Shown: positions 55,085 to 64,000 of the stretch, in pieces
Position numbering within the stretch: position 1 is the first letter of the stretch
Layout of the letters: each line of letters begins with the position of its first letter
Source of the DNA: UBA148 sp042577985
GTDB taxonomy: Archaea > Halobacteriota > UBA148
Direction of reading: 5' to 3'
Assembly (NCBI GenBank): GCA_042577985.1
Contig: JBHPDI010000001.1
Coordinates: 1 to 64,000, forward strand
Length of the DNA: 64,000 bases
Position numbers and translations under genes: made by a program
The notes under the pieces: generated by a model
Told to the model about the DNA's origin: nothing
The model's input: the letters and a program-made list of their open reading frames with translations, nothing else
Databases searched by the model: none

Positions 55085-56134
55085 TCAATCTATTTTAACA
55101 TATCTTGAAAGGATTTTATCTTCACTTGGATAATTGGGAGCATCCCACGGGAATTTTTCCCCACTTTGCCATCTCCCCCATTTACTTAAATCTTCGTTTA
55201 CCATTTCCTCCACAAGCTCGTCAAATTTCACCTTAGGCTCCCAACCTAATTTCTTCTTTGCCTTTGAATAATCCCCTTGTAAGAAGTTGACATCCAAAGG
55301 TCTTTTGAATCTTTCGTCAATTTTAACATATTTTTGCCAATCTAAACCAACAATATCAAATGCTTTTTCTGCAAATTCTTTTACACTATGGGATTCATTC
55401 GTTGCCACTACGTAATCCTCTGGTTCTTTTTGCTGAAGCATAAGCCACATGGATTTAACATAGTCTGGTGCGTAGCCCCAGTCCCTCTTTGCTTCTAAGT
55501 TGCCTAATTTTAATTCCTTTTCTATTCCAAGATCAATCTTTGCAACAGCGTTGGAAATTTTTCTCGTTACGAATTCTAACCCTCTTAATGGGCTTTCATG
55601 ATTGAATAAAATTCCATTACATGCGAAAATATTGTACCCCTCCCGATACTGCTTTGTTAGCCAGTACCCGTATAACTTTGCTGCAGCGTACGGGCTGGAG
55701 GGTTTAAAAGGTGAGTCCTCGTTTAAACTCGATGAATGCCCTCTTCCATATAATTCGCTTGTGGAAGCCTGATAAAACTTTATTTCTGGGTCGATTTGTC
55801 TGATAGCTTCTAAAATCCTCGTCACACCCAAACCTGTTATCTCCCCGGTTCCAATAGGTTGTTCAAAAGATGCACCTACAAAACTTTGCGCCGCGAGGTG
55901 ATAAATTTCATCGGGTTCCGCAATTTTAATTGCCTCCACCATAGAACTTGCATCTACTAAATCCGCAGGTATCAACTTCACCCTCTCAAAGATGTCTAAG
56001 TATTGCAATCTCCAGAAGTTCGGTGTGGAAATTCTCCTGTAAATCCCATAAACTTCGTATCCTTTATCTAACAGAAATTCTGCAAGATATGCACCATCTT
56101 GACCTGTTATGCCTGTTATTAATGCCTTTTTCAT
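55085..56134 (-). CDS. gmd: GDP-mannose 4,6-dehydratase
   Basis: The 349-residue short-chain dehydrogenase has ALITGITGQDGAYLAEFLLDKGYEVYGIYRR, YHLAAQSFVGASFEQP near 80 and YQASTSELYGRGHSSSLNEDSPFKPSSPYAAAKLYGYWLT near 125-160 with the catalytic TSE and YAAAK. FNHESPLRGLEFVTRK near 183 and LGNLEAKRDWGYAPDYV near 210 follow. All are diagnostic of Gmd. It makes GDP-4-keto-6-deoxymannose, the likely substrate of the downstream cupin, aminotransferase and methyltransferases. Confidence 0.95.
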   Translation of the reverse strand: MKKALITGITGQDGAYLAEFLLDKGYEVYGIYRRISTPNFWRLQYLDIFERVKLIPADLVDASSMVEAIKIAEPDEIYHLAAQSFVGASFEQPIGTGEITGLGVTRILEAIRQIDPEIKFYQASTSELYGRGHSSSLNEDSPFKPSSPYAAAKLYGYWLTKQYREGYNIFACNGILFNHESPLRGLEFVTRKISNAVAKIDLGIEKELKLGNLEAKRDWGYAPDYVKSMWLMLQQKEPEDYVVATNESHSVKEFAEKAFDIVGLDWQKYVKIDERFKRPLDVNFLQGDYSKAKKKLGWEPKVKFDELVEEMVNEDLSKWGRWQSGEKFPWDAPNYPSEDKILSRYVKID

Positions 56135-56284
56135 AATATCATCCTCTTTCCCATGCTTATATAAATATACAGCCTCTTATTACCAATATCTTTTAAAATG
56201 AAAATATTTTCAAAACATGTATCGAGTCGCCTACGAATTCTCCATTGTGTGGAATAGGAATGTTAGGAGTGACGTAAATTATGT

Positions 56285-57415
56285 TCATAATAAATCCTCA
56301 ATAACCTCTTGATATCTCTTTCCGATCACCATCCAATCAAAATTATCAATAACCCATTCTCTCGCTTTTTTCCCCATCTCTGTTTTTTTATCCCTGTTCA
56401 TCAAAATCATTATTCTATCTGCCATCTCCTTCACATTTCCCGGTTCAACCAAATATCCTGTTTCACCATTTTTTATCGTATCCAGCATGCCGCCTACTTT
56501 CGTCCCTATCACAGGTTTTTCACATGCCATTGCTTCTAAAACCACAATCCCATAAGGCTCTATTATACTTGGTTGAACGTAAATATCGCACTCTGAATAT
56601 AAAAAAGGCATTTCATAGTTTGGAATGGGTTTTTCTAGAAACTCAACTTCTCCCTCTAAGCCAAGTCTTTTCACAAGATTTTTCAAATTCCTTTCTTCTG
56701 CTCCTCTCCCCAAGATGTATAGTTTTGCTTCTGATGACTCTTGTAAGAGTTGCATCGCCTCTATTAGATAATTTAATCCTTTATATCTGTGCAATCTAGC
56801 AACCGTTAGAATCTTCAGTTTGCATGATGTGGAAAGCTGCCCCTTACCCTCCATTGGTCTGAACAATTTCGTGTCCACGCCAACATTTATTACTTTTATC
56901 TCTCTTTTTACTCCCAATTCTTTTATCATGAATTCCTTGGCAGAATTACAGTGTGCAGTTATGACATCAACGCCATCTCTCACGATTTTGTTGACTGTTT
57001 TGTCAAAAGTTTTCAATAGAATCCTCTTTTTGAGATCCGTTGGATAATATGTTCTCTCCGTAGACAATATTGTAGGCGTTCGCTTTAACCTTGCTGCAAA
57101 GTAGGCGAGGTGACAGATGAATGGGTAGTCCTCTTGCAGGAGCACTACATCATAATCATTTTTGAGAATATGAGTAAAAACAGAAGGAACCATTGGATTT
57201 TCTCCTAAGTTCAAGGGTGTTGTGAAATATTTTACCTTAAAATCGTAGGAATAAAAGTTGCAGTCTTTTCCTCTTATCATCACCTCTCTAGGGGCTTTCG
57301 CAGTGGAAGTGACAATCGTTACATCGTGTCCCAACTTTGTGAGGCTCTGCGCAAGCCCATATTCGTTACCTCTAACAAAAGGTGTGAAAAATGGTACGAC
57401 AATGCAGATTTTCAT
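56285..57415 (-). CDS. glycosyltransferase, GT4 family
   Basis: The 376-residue GT-B enzyme starts MKICIVVPFFTPFVRGNEYGLAQSLTKLGHDVTIVTST. It has VINVGVDTKLFRPMEG near 180, KILTVARLHRYKGLNYLIEAMQLL near 200 and ECDIYVQPSIIEPYGIVVLEAMACEKPVIGTKVGGMLDTIKNGETGYLV near 280-325 with the EX7E pair. It transfers a sugar from GDP- or UDP-donors. Its start overlaps the stop of the upstream glycosyltransferase gene by four bases (ATGA), so the two are co-translated. Confidence 0.92.
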   Translation of the reverse strand: MKICIVVPFFTPFVRGNEYGLAQSLTKLGHDVTIVTSTAKAPREVMIRGKDCNFYSYDFKVKYFTTPLNLGENPMVPSVFTHILKNDYDVVLLQEDYPFICHLAYFAARLKRTPTILSTERTYYPTDLKKRILLKTFDKTVNKIVRDGVDVITAHCNSAKEFMIKELGVKREIKVINVGVDTKLFRPMEGKGQLSTSCKLKILTVARLHRYKGLNYLIEAMQLLQESSEAKLYILGRGAEERNLKNLVKRLGLEGEVEFLEKPIPNYEMPFLYSECDIYVQPSIIEPYGIVVLEAMACEKPVIGTKVGGMLDTIKNGETGYLVEPGNVKEMADRIMILMNRDKKTEMGKKAREWVIDNFDWMVIGKRYQEVIEDLL

Positions 57416-58473
57416 CTTATTTCCTCATACACGTCAATCAAACGCTCTGTTACATTGTCCCAATCCACCAAATTTCCACCATATTTGCCTCGCTTGATAG
57501 TAGCCACGCGTTTTATCGTTTTGATAAGGTCATTCACATTCGTAGGCGATTTAACCTCAAAGCACATTTTGTTATCCATGAACTCGATCAATGAGCCAAT
57601 ATCGGATATGATGCAGGGTGTTCCGCTTGCAAGAGCCTCTGCCACTGTTATACCATAGGCCTCATGCTCAGAAAGCATGACAAATACATCTGCGGATTTG
57701 TAATGTTGAAGTAACTCGTGTCTTGGGAGACCTCTTATCCAGTCAATCTTCTTGCTTGTGCCAAGATTATTTGCCATTTTTTTTAGTTTTTGCTCATAGG
57801 GTCCCTTCCCTACGATCTCTAATCGATGTTCCAATAATGGCAACGCTTGGATGACATATTGAACACCTTTGTATTTCTCGAGGCGACCTACGAACAAGAT
57901 GGTTTTATTCTTCCTTTCTATGGGTTTAACGTCCTTGAACTCATCTAAATTTATGCCATTGGGAATGTGAGTCAATTTGGATGCAGGAATATTGAAATTC
58001 TCTTTTATTAAATTCAGCTCAAACTGTGATACACATACTATTTTGTCTGATTTTTTAAGTATTCTCGCTCCAAGCGGGCGATATGGTTTGTGGAGTTGAT
58101 TTCGGATGAATGAGTGCCCTGCTCCATGATAATGAGGTGTGAAAACTAATTTTCGATCCTTTTTGGCTAGGGCACAGAATAACGCTGGAAATGCGTGGTA
58201 ATTGTGCGTATGAATTATGTCATATTCTCGATTTATGAGATAACTGTAAATCTGTGGTGCAAAGAAAAAGGCATCATTGGGTGCGATTGACCTAAATCTG
58301 GTGATTTTGACGCCATTTACTTTATCTTTTTTTTGTAGCTTACCAGACGGGTTGGTGCATATAACTTCAACATCCCATCCATTTTTTACTAGACGCTCAC
58401 TCAACTCCTTTACATGCGTCTCCACTCCACCTATGTCTGGATGGTATCTGGGGCAAACTTGGGCTATTTTCAT
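57412..58473 (-). CDS. glycosyltransferase, GT4 family
   Basis: The 353-residue product starts MKIAQVCPRYHPDIGGVETHVKELSERLVKNGWDVEVICT. It has IHTHNYHAFPALFCALAKKDRKLVFTPHYHG near 88-118, HIPNGINLDEFKD near 168, ILFVGRLEKYKGVQYVIQAL near 190 and MLSEHEAYGITVAEALASGTPCI near 268. It has the same architecture as the gene that overlaps its end, but they are not close copies. It is the first gene of the minus-strand run, preceded by an AT-rich gap. Confidence 0.92.
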   Translation of the reverse strand: MKIAQVCPRYHPDIGGVETHVKELSERLVKNGWDVEVICTNPSGKLQKKDKVNGVKITRFRSIAPNDAFFFAPQIYSYLINREYDIIHTHNYHAFPALFCALAKKDRKLVFTPHYHGAGHSFIRNQLHKPYRPLGARILKKSDKIVCVSQFELNLIKENFNIPASKLTHIPNGINLDEFKDVKPIERKNKTILFVGRLEKYKGVQYVIQALPLLEHRLEIVGKGPYEQKLKKMANNLGTSKKIDWIRGLPRHELLQHYKSADVFVMLSEHEAYGITVAEALASGTPCIISDIGSLIEFMDNKMCFEVKSPTNVNDLIKTIKRVATIKRGKYGGNLVDWDNVTERLIDVYEEIR

Positions 58474-58896
58474 TTTATTATTTACTCCCTACCGACAATT
58501 CCGTCAAAGCAATTGAACTATTGTATTGGTTACAAGCTCTGACATCTTTATCTTTTCACATGGAGTGAAATATGCCTCCTTCCAACTTGGACGTTATTTT
58601 ATATTTGTCCTCCATGAATCCAATAATCGCATCGGAAGCAGATTCTAATTTTTTCAAAAGCTTCTAATGCGTCTGATTTTATATATTTCTTGGATTACAT
58701 CCTTATGGATCTTATCGCATCTCTGGACATCAGATATATCTTTTATCTTTTTTTTTTTTATCCCTTAACATTTTAAGTATTTTGCATCTTTCTTAATTTT
58801 CAAAGCATTGGACATATTTGAGATTGTTATGGACTAACCAATTGTTCATTATTCCAGAACTATTTATAAATCCTTACTACTTTATTACTTGTTACG
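58474..58896. other. AT-rich gap between divergent glycosyltransferase runs
   Basis: This gap of about 420 bases is strongly AT-rich with long T runs (for example near 58745-58760) and no convincing ORF. It must contain the leftward promoter for 58473 and the rightward one at 58863-58871. I see no repeat or RNA. Confidence 0.45.
58863..58871 (+). promoter_or_regulatory. TATA box of the 58897 glycosyltransferase
   Basis: TTTATAAAT is centred about 30 nt before ATG 58897. No Shine-Dalgarno lies between, so the mRNA is probably leaderless or nearly so. Confidence 0.55.
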
Positions 58897-60054
58897 ATGA
58901 GAAGTATATGTATCGTTGGGCCGTCGAAACGATTTTTAAGTGGGATTAGTTATTATACTATTCGCTTGGCTAACGCATTGGCAATGTCAAATAATGTGTC
59001 AGTTGTCTGTTTGAGAAAATTATTGCCCCAATTTTTGTTTCCGGGGCGAGATCACGTTGGAAAAAAGATATCAGATCTTGAATTCTCGCCTAACATCGCA
59101 GTTTATGATGGCATGGACTACAATTCGCCATTGAGCTGGATTAGGGCATTTCACTTTGTCAAAAATAAAAACCCTGATGTGATCATATTACAATGGTGGA
59201 CATCTTCTGTAGCACACATGCACCTTGTTTTAAAGGTGTTAAATGCGCTTTTGCTTAAATCAAAGTTTATAGTCGAGTTTCATGAGGTTGTAGATCCCTT
59301 GGAGGAGGCTATTTTGCCTATTAGGTTGTATTCACGTGTATTTGGTCGTTTATTAACTCATAAAGCAGATGCATATATCGTACACTCCAGTTTTGACAAG
59401 AAGCAGATCGCATCCAAATATCACCTCGGTGAAGGGGAAATGTACATCATTCCACATGGACTTTATGATCATTATAAACCAATTGATGGGGGGAAAGCTA
59501 AATCTGCACTAAAGATCAAGGAGAAATTCGTCATTTTGCACTTTGGATTGATCAGGAGATATAAAGGCATTCCATACCTCATCGATGCGTTCGAACGAAT
59601 GCCAGAAGACGTGGCGAAGGACGCAAGATTGCTTATCGTGGGGGAGCTCTGGGAGGGCGGAGAGGATATAGTCCAGAGGGTTGCAAACTCAAAGCGCGCG
59701 GGTCAGATAACGTTGATACCAAAATACGTCTCTGATAGTGATCTCCCGCTATATTTTTCAGCAGCGGATGTTATCGTTTTTCCCTACACAAGGGCATCAC
59801 AGAGTGGTGCAGCCCATATAGCAATGTGCTTTAAAAAGCCAATAATAGCTTCTAAGGTCGGGGGATTGAAGGAATCCATGTCAAAATATGAAGGAACATC
59901 TTTCGTTCCACCAGGCGATGCAAATGCGATTGCAAAAGCACTCATAACCTGCTATGAGGAGCCGAAAGAAATCAAATGTAATTTAGCAGAGTTTAGCTGG
60001 AATACAATCACATCCAAGTACTTTGATGTAATAGATAGAATCAGCAATAAATAA
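58897..60054 (+). CDS. glycosyltransferase, GT4 family
   Basis: The 385-residue GT-B enzyme starts MRSICIVGPSKRFLSGISYYTIRLANALA. It has VIILQWWTSSVAHMHLVLK near 90, IIPHGLYDHYKP near 185, FVILHFGLIRRYKGIPYLIDAFERM near 210 and YFSAADVIVFPYTRASQSGAAHIAMCFKKPIIASKVGGLKESM near 285-330. It likely acts on the lipid-linked glycan that AglB, encoded 67 bases downstream, transfers to protein. Transcription appears to begin at the start codon. Linkage to aglB supports a role in N-glycosylation. Confidence 0.9.
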   Translation: MRSICIVGPSKRFLSGISYYTIRLANALAMSNNVSVVCLRKLLPQFLFPGRDHVGKKISDLEFSPNIAVYDGMDYNSPLSWIRAFHFVKNKNPDVIILQWWTSSVAHMHLVLKVLNALLLKSKFIVEFHEVVDPLEEAILPIRLYSRVFGRLLTHKADAYIVHSSFDKKQIASKYHLGEGEMYIIPHGLYDHYKPIDGGKAKSALKIKEKFVILHFGLIRRYKGIPYLIDAFERMPEDVAKDARLLIVGELWEGGEDIVQRVANSKRAGQITLIPKYVSDSDLPLYFSAADVIVFPYTRASQSGAAHIAMCFKKPIIASKVGGLKESMSKYEGTSFVPPGDANAIAKALITCYEEPKEIKCNLAEFSWNTITSKYFDVIDRISNK

Positions 60055-60121
60055 CCCTTCAAAAGATTTATGTGAGATGTGATACTGTGTTTAATGCTTA
60101 AAGTGATGGAGAAGATGACCG

Positions 60122-62797
60122 TTGGGCAATAAAAAAAGAAAAAAGAAGTCTAGGGCGAAACCCAAAGCAGCGAAGAAAGAGGTACTAAAGATAACAAAAA
60201 GAGAAGCCGAGATCACACAGCTTCGCTCATCACTAGAAAATTTTGAGAAGGAATATGAGCAAGGTAAGATCTCCAAGGCAGCATATGAAAAACTTAAGGC
60301 AGAGTATGAGGATGATGTTAAGAGGATTGAACATATCTCATTTTTTGAGAAGATCCGGCAGAAAATATCGATTTATACCTTATTGTTAATCACCATAGTT
60401 TCTCTCGCTTTCTACATTAGGGCCGTTTTACCATATGATAACGTGTTCCTTGAAGACATGGTTCGATTTGGTGGAAATGACCCTTGGTATCACATGCGTC
60501 TCATAGAAAACACTATTCGTAATTTTCCCAACAGGATTTTTTTCGACCCATACACTCAATTTCCAGTCGGCGAAGTTCTCCATTTTGGACCACTGTACGA
60601 TCAAATGGTTTCTTTAATTGCCTTACTCGTTGGGTTGGGGTCGCCCAGTCTGCATACCATAGAGGTTATAGGAGCCTATTTCCCAGCAGTTCTAGGAGCA
60701 TTGGTCGTTTTACCTGTCTACTTCATTGGGAAGGTAGTATTCGATAGGCGAGTAGGCCTGTTATCTGCACTTGTCGTTGCTATCCTGCCAGGACAATTCT
60801 TATCACGATCGCTCTTGGGATTCACAGATCACCATGTTGCAGAGACACTTTTTAGCACTCTGACGATTTTGTTTTTCATGATAGCGATGAGAAGGGCAGA
60901 GGGTATAAAGTTCGAGCATGTATTGAAGAAAGAGTGGCATATCTTGAGGGCCCCGCTGGCGTATTCAATATTAGCCGGGCTTATGTTTGGGTGCTATCTG
61001 CTATGTTGGTATGGGGCTTTGTTGTTTGCATTCATAATTGCCGTATTCGTCATCATTCAGCACATCATTGACTATCTACAGAACAAATCAACTGACTACC
61101 TGTGCATCGTTGGTGGAATCACATTTGTGATCCCACTGATAATTGTCGCACCAATTGTTATTCAAGGTCTTGGTCAGTATTCATGGTTACACATATTTTC
61201 ATTCATTATAGGTATCTTGGCGTTTTTATTATTAAGCGGCATCCCCAAGGTAATGGGCAGTAAGGACATCGATCGGATTTATTATCCGGTGATTTTAATC
61301 GGAATTGGCTCGATAGGTGTAGCAAGCGTTTATCTGATTAATCCCTCTCTTTTCCACTCGATGTTGAGCTCGTTTGGCATATTCTGGCCGGAGGGGGGCA
61401 TATTAACCGTCGCAGAGGCGACATCGATCTTTTATAGAGGCGGTCAGTTTTCCTTACAGTGGGTATGGGATAACTTTACGGCGTGCTTTTATGCTACTCT
61501 CATCGCTCTTTTGATGGTCGGATATAGAATCTTTAAAGAACGGAAGCCAGAGGACACATTGCTAGGGGTATGGAGCATCATCATGTTCCTTGCAATCGTT
61601 GGACAGAACAGGTTTGCATACTACTTCGTGGTGAATGTCGCAATTCTCTCTGGATATTTCGGCGTCAAAATGTTGGAATGGGGTGGCTTGGGTAAATTGT
61701 ATGAGGACTTCCAAAGAAGGGTGAAGGACTCTAGCGATATTGGTTATTTCGTTTCCAGATATGTAAAACTAGTTCACATATTTGTCGTGGTACTGGTTGT
61801 TTTGATTCTCATATATCCTAATGTCAACATAACGATGGGATCGGGCCCAGGTGCAGCAAGGTGGACTGGTGGGCCCAGTATGGACTGGTACTCTGCCTTG
61901 GACTGGATGAGATATAATACACCTGATCCTGGCCTTGACTATTATGAGCTCTACGAAGCACCTGCACATGGAGAGACATACCAATACCCCGAATCTGCCT
62001 ACGGCGTGATGAGCTGGTGGGACTATGGTCACTGGATCACCAGAATAGCGCACAGGATACCGAATGCTAATCCATTTCAGTCAGGCATAGGCGGTCCCAT
62101 AGGAAGTGATAATCCAGGAGCTTGCGTTTTTTTCATCTCAAAAACTGAAGCTGAAGCAAATGAAGTTGCCGACGAGCTTGGTGTGAAATACGTAATAAGT
62201 GACTTCATGATGGCTGACGTATGGAACGCATTTTATAACAAGTTTGGGGCGATGACCGTTTGGGCTGGCGATATTGAGGGATATTATGTACAAGTTAATG
62301 ATACGGGGGAAGGACCCAGACTTATACCTAGCCCCAAATATTTCAGCACAATGGAAGCCAGATTGCACATATTTGATGGCACAGGAGTACAACTTAGTGA
62401 AGACATCTATCTGGAGCCTTTACATCATTATAGGCTTGTCCATGAGTCTCCTAGCACTATAATCTCTATAGGTGGGCAAGAAGTAAAGTTTGTCAAGATT
62501 TTTGAATATGTTCCTGGGGCGAAGATAGTTGGAAGTGCACCTGAAGGTACTAACGTTTTAATCAACGTTGAAATTCAGACCAATCAAGGTCGAACGTTCA
62601 GTTATACTCAAACTACAACTTCTAATGGAAGCTATGAGTTCATAGTTCCGTACTCTACAGAGGGTCCTATGGTTGGTGGAACACAGTTTGGCACGATGCC
62701 AGTGGGACCATACACTATAATAATTGGAGATATGATGGGGGAAGTTAGAGTCACAGAGGATCAAGTGATTACTGGAGAAACTATCCTGTTGACTTAG
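60122..62797 (+). CDS. aglB: oligosaccharyltransferase AglB (STT3 family)
   Basis: The 891-residue membrane enzyme transfers the lipid-linked glycan to Asn in N-X-S/T sequons on the outer face. It has a lysine-rich start and a coiled coil (about 10-75, with an EYEQGKISKAAYEKLKAEYE SHOCT-like segment). About 13 membrane helices follow. The catalytic GGNDPWYHMRLIENTI (about 118) and LLGFTDHHVAETLF (about 235) metal motifs are present, and the acceptor-binding SWWDYGHWITR is near 630. A periplasm-side C-terminal domain ends it. The TTG start at 60122 is used because the in-frame codons upstream hit a stop, and GGAG lies ten bases before it. Confidence 0.95.
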   Translation: MGNKKRKKKSRAKPKAAKKEVLKITKREAEITQLRSSLENFEKEYEQGKISKAAYEKLKAEYEDDVKRIEHISFFEKIRQKISIYTLLLITIVSLAFYIRAVLPYDNVFLEDMVRFGGNDPWYHMRLIENTIRNFPNRIFFDPYTQFPVGEVLHFGPLYDQMVSLIALLVGLGSPSLHTIEVIGAYFPAVLGALVVLPVYFIGKVVFDRRVGLLSALVVAILPGQFLSRSLLGFTDHHVAETLFSTLTILFFMIAMRRAEGIKFEHVLKKEWHILRAPLAYSILAGLMFGCYLLCWYGALLFAFIIAVFVIIQHIIDYLQNKSTDYLCIVGGITFVIPLIIVAPIVIQGLGQYSWLHIFSFIIGILAFLLLSGIPKVMGSKDIDRIYYPVILIGIGSIGVASVYLINPSLFHSMLSSFGIFWPEGGILTVAEATSIFYRGGQFSLQWVWDNFTACFYATLIALLMVGYRIFKERKPEDTLLGVWSIIMFLAIVGQNRFAYYFVVNVAILSGYFGVKMLEWGGLGKLYEDFQRRVKDSSDIGYFVSRYVKLVHIFVVVLVVLILIYPNVNITMGSGPGAARWTGGPSMDWYSALDWMRYNTPDPGLDYYELYEAPAHGETYQYPESAYGVMSWWDYGHWITRIAHRIPNANPFQSGIGGPIGSDNPGACVFFISKTEAEANEVADELGVKYVISDFMMADVWNAFYNKFGAMTVWAGDIEGYYVQVNDTGEGPRLIPSPKYFSTMEARLHIFDGTGVQLSEDIYLEPLHHYRLVHESPSTIISIGGQEVKFVKIFEYVPGAKIVGSAPEGTNVLINVEIQTNQGRTFSYTQTTTSNGSYEFIVPYSTEGPMVGGTQFGTMPVGPYTIIIGDMMGEVRVTEDQVITGETILLT

Positions 62798-62806
62798 TTT
62801 GATTTA

Positions 62807-62813
62807 TTTTTTT
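62807..62813 (+). terminator. T-run terminator after aglB
   Basis: Seven T in a row lie nine bases after the aglB stop codon, inside a T-rich stretch without hairpin. This is the normal archaeal intrinsic form. Confidence 0.5.
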
Positions 62814-62981
62814 ATATTATGCCTATTGTTATTCTATTCATTCTACGTATTTATTTATTCAGCACTTACCTTTTATTTTTTTTTAGATAATCCTCATTTT
62901 TGACAATATATCATTCAAAATATCTGAAATAGCCAGTCTTTTTAATGCAAAACATCTTGAAAGCTCAAAACACTCTTTGAA

Positions 62982-63040
62982 TCAACAATTGTTGACGTAT
63001 AATCCTTTTTAACATCTTGTTGATTGAGTTGATAACTCAA
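62982..63040. promoter_or_regulatory. pair of palindromes upstream of the final glycosyltransferase
   Basis: TCAACAATTGTTGA (62982-62995) is a 14-bp perfect palindrome. TTGAGTT-GAT-AACTCAA (63024-63040) has 7-bp arms. The word AACATCTTG also occurs twice, at about 62951 and 63011. All lie 15-75 bases before the TATA box at 63055, a position suited to a dimeric regulator. No binder can be named. Confidence 0.5.
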
Positions 63041-63136
63041 CGGGGGATTTTGATAATTAAATAGGCCAACTTGATAGAAAAACACACATAGCAAATCTTA
63101 TATTAGGGTGATAGAAATGAGCAGTAAAGTGAAATA

Positions 63137-64000
63137 ATGGAAAATCAAGACATTTTAGGTGAACGTCAAATGAGAGATAAAGTTTGCATCCTGATTCCAA
63201 CACTCAACGAAGCAAATACAATAGGCGAAGTAGTCGAAGAGTTCAGTTCTATGGGATTTACAAACATCTTGGTGATTGATGGACATAGCACTGATGATAC
63301 CATCAAAATAGCGAGGGAGAAGGGTGCTAAAGTTGTGACCCAGAAAGGAAAAGGCAAAGGTCAAGCTATTCAGCAATCATTTGATCTAATTGAGGAGGAT
63401 ATCATCGTGATGATCGACGGCGATGGGACTTATCTTCCAGAAGAGGTGGATAGATTGCTAGCGCCGATCGAGAAAGGAACTGCTGATCATGTTATTGGAA
63501 ACAGATTTGCAGAGCATAAGGGTGGGGCATTTACAAAATTGAATCTATTCGGCAACCAAATTTTGAACAAATCATTTGGTCTTGCGTACGGTGCTTGGGT
63601 CACCGATATTTTGTCCGGATATAGGGCGTTCACCAAGAAAGCAATCCAAGAATTAGAGCTGAATAAGACAGGATTTGAGACAGAGGCAGAGATCACCATA
63701 GAGAGCGTTAAAAAAGATTTGAGAATGGTGGAAGTGCCAATATCCTATTTATCTAGACATGAAAGAGCTGCAACAAAACTTCACCCTCTTAAGGATGGCT
63801 TTAGAATCGGAATCACCATATACAAGCTTACTAAAACGTACAATCCATTGTTATATTTTGGCCTGCTTGGGGCAGTTTTCATGGTGTTGGGCACTTGTGT
63901 AGGCTTCTACGTCGTACTAGAGTGGTTCAAAGGAATAACTCGCATTCCAATGACCATACTTGCCACTTTGCTGATCGTGATGGGTGTTCAAATGTTAATC
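63137..64000 (+). CDS. dolichol-phosphate-type GT2 (AglJ/DPM-like), cut by window end
   Basis: The reading frame is open to base 64000, so the C-terminus is missing (288 residues seen). It has VCILIPTLNEANTIGEVVEEF, LVIDGHSTDDTIKIAREKG near 38-56, VMIDGDGTYLPEEVDRLL near 92 with the DGD metal site, ILSGYRAFTKKAIQEL near 155 and two C-terminal hydrophobic segments. This is the pattern of archaeal AglJ-like enzymes that load the first sugar on dolichol phosphate. Its place after aglB agrees. Two starts are possible: 63137, coupled to a short upstream frame (TAATG), and 63170, with AGGTGAA eight bases before it. Confidence 0.88.
   Translation, partial: MENQDILGERQMRDKVCILIPTLNEANTIGEVVEEFSSMGFTNILVIDGHSTDDTIKIAREKGAKVVTQKGKGKGQAIQQSFDLIEEDIIVMIDGDGTYLPEEVDRLLAPIEKGTADHVIGNRFAEHKGGAFTKLNLFGNQILNKSFGLAYGAWVTDILSGYRAFTKKAIQELELNKTGFETEAEITIESVKKDLRMVEVPISYLSRHERAATKLHPLKDGFRIGITIYKLTKTYNPLLYFGLLGAVFMVLGTCVGFYVVLEWFKGITRIPMTILATLLIVMGVQMLI

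Larger units (their letters stand above)
62798..63136. other. gap after aglB with terminators and palindromes
   Basis: A T run at 62807-62813 right after the aglB stop and another near 62876-62886 are likely terminators. TCAACAATTGTTGA (62982-62995) and TTGAGTTGATAACTCAA (63024-63040) are perfect palindromes upstream of the last gene. AATTAAATA (63055-63063) is its TATA box. A six-codon frame (63117-63137, MSSKVK) with GGGTGAT before it ends in TAATG at the next gene's first ATG. Confidence 0.6.

Overview
This window is a piece of a euryarchaeal chromosome. The evidence is an archaeal 16S 3' end with the CACCTCCT anti-Shine-Dalgarno, tRNA-Ala in the 16S-23S spacer, introns in both tRNAs at the archaeal 37/38 position, an archaeal DnaG primase, UPF0146 and UPF0292 proteins, an AglB oligosaccharyltransferase and TATA-box promoters, some apparently leaderless. 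Protein-coding DNA is AT-rich, while the RNA genes stand out as GC-rich. No methanogenesis or other lineage-defining gene is present, so I do not go below Euryarchaeota in the broad sense.

Region 1 (1-4803) is the rRNA operon: 16S (3' part only), intron-containing tRNA-Ala, 23S with a perfect 17-bp flanking processing stem, intron-containing tRNA-Cys and then 5S. RNase P RNA faces it on the minus strand. Region 2 (4856-14120) is housekeeping: an AMMECR1 protein, a phosphate-uptake module (Pit plus DUF47, divergent from an AbrB-PhoU regulator), dihydroorotase, an unassigned strongly structured RNA candidate, a Toprim protein, DnaG carrying a fresh 4 x 11-residue tandem repeat, a RimI-like acetyltransferase, UPF0146 and two small membrane proteins.

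Region 3 (14449-64000, running off the end) is a roughly 50-kb surface-glycan and protein-glycosylation island built from runs of tightly overlapping genes on alternating strands. It holds several nucleotide-sugar routes. A UDP-glucose to UDP-glucuronate to UDP-xylose set lies at 14449-19160. RmlA, RmlB and an RfbH-type C-3 dehydratase lie at 24130-28360. A self-contained route from pentose-phosphate intermediates to GDP-heptose lies at 41291-47745: split transketolase, transaldolase-like protein, GmhA, HddA, an HldE-type kinase, GmhB and HddC. A Gmd-based branch with aminotransferase, cupin and C-methyltransferase lies at 51450-56134.

Around these are about ten glycosyltransferases, a Wzx-type flippase, two flippase-like UPF0104/AglD-type membrane proteins (one fused to a methyltransferase), a PIG-V-like mannosyltransferase, two B12-binding radical SAM enzymes, an FrhB-like Fe-S protein, and finally AglB with a dolichol-phosphate-type glycosyltransferase. 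The likely joint product is an elaborate N-glycan or surface polysaccharide containing heptose, xylose or glucuronate, and deoxy- or aminosugars. Decayed remnants (a VapBC pair, a methyltransferase stub) and short repeat clusters lie in the gaps and suggest repeated gene turnover in the island.
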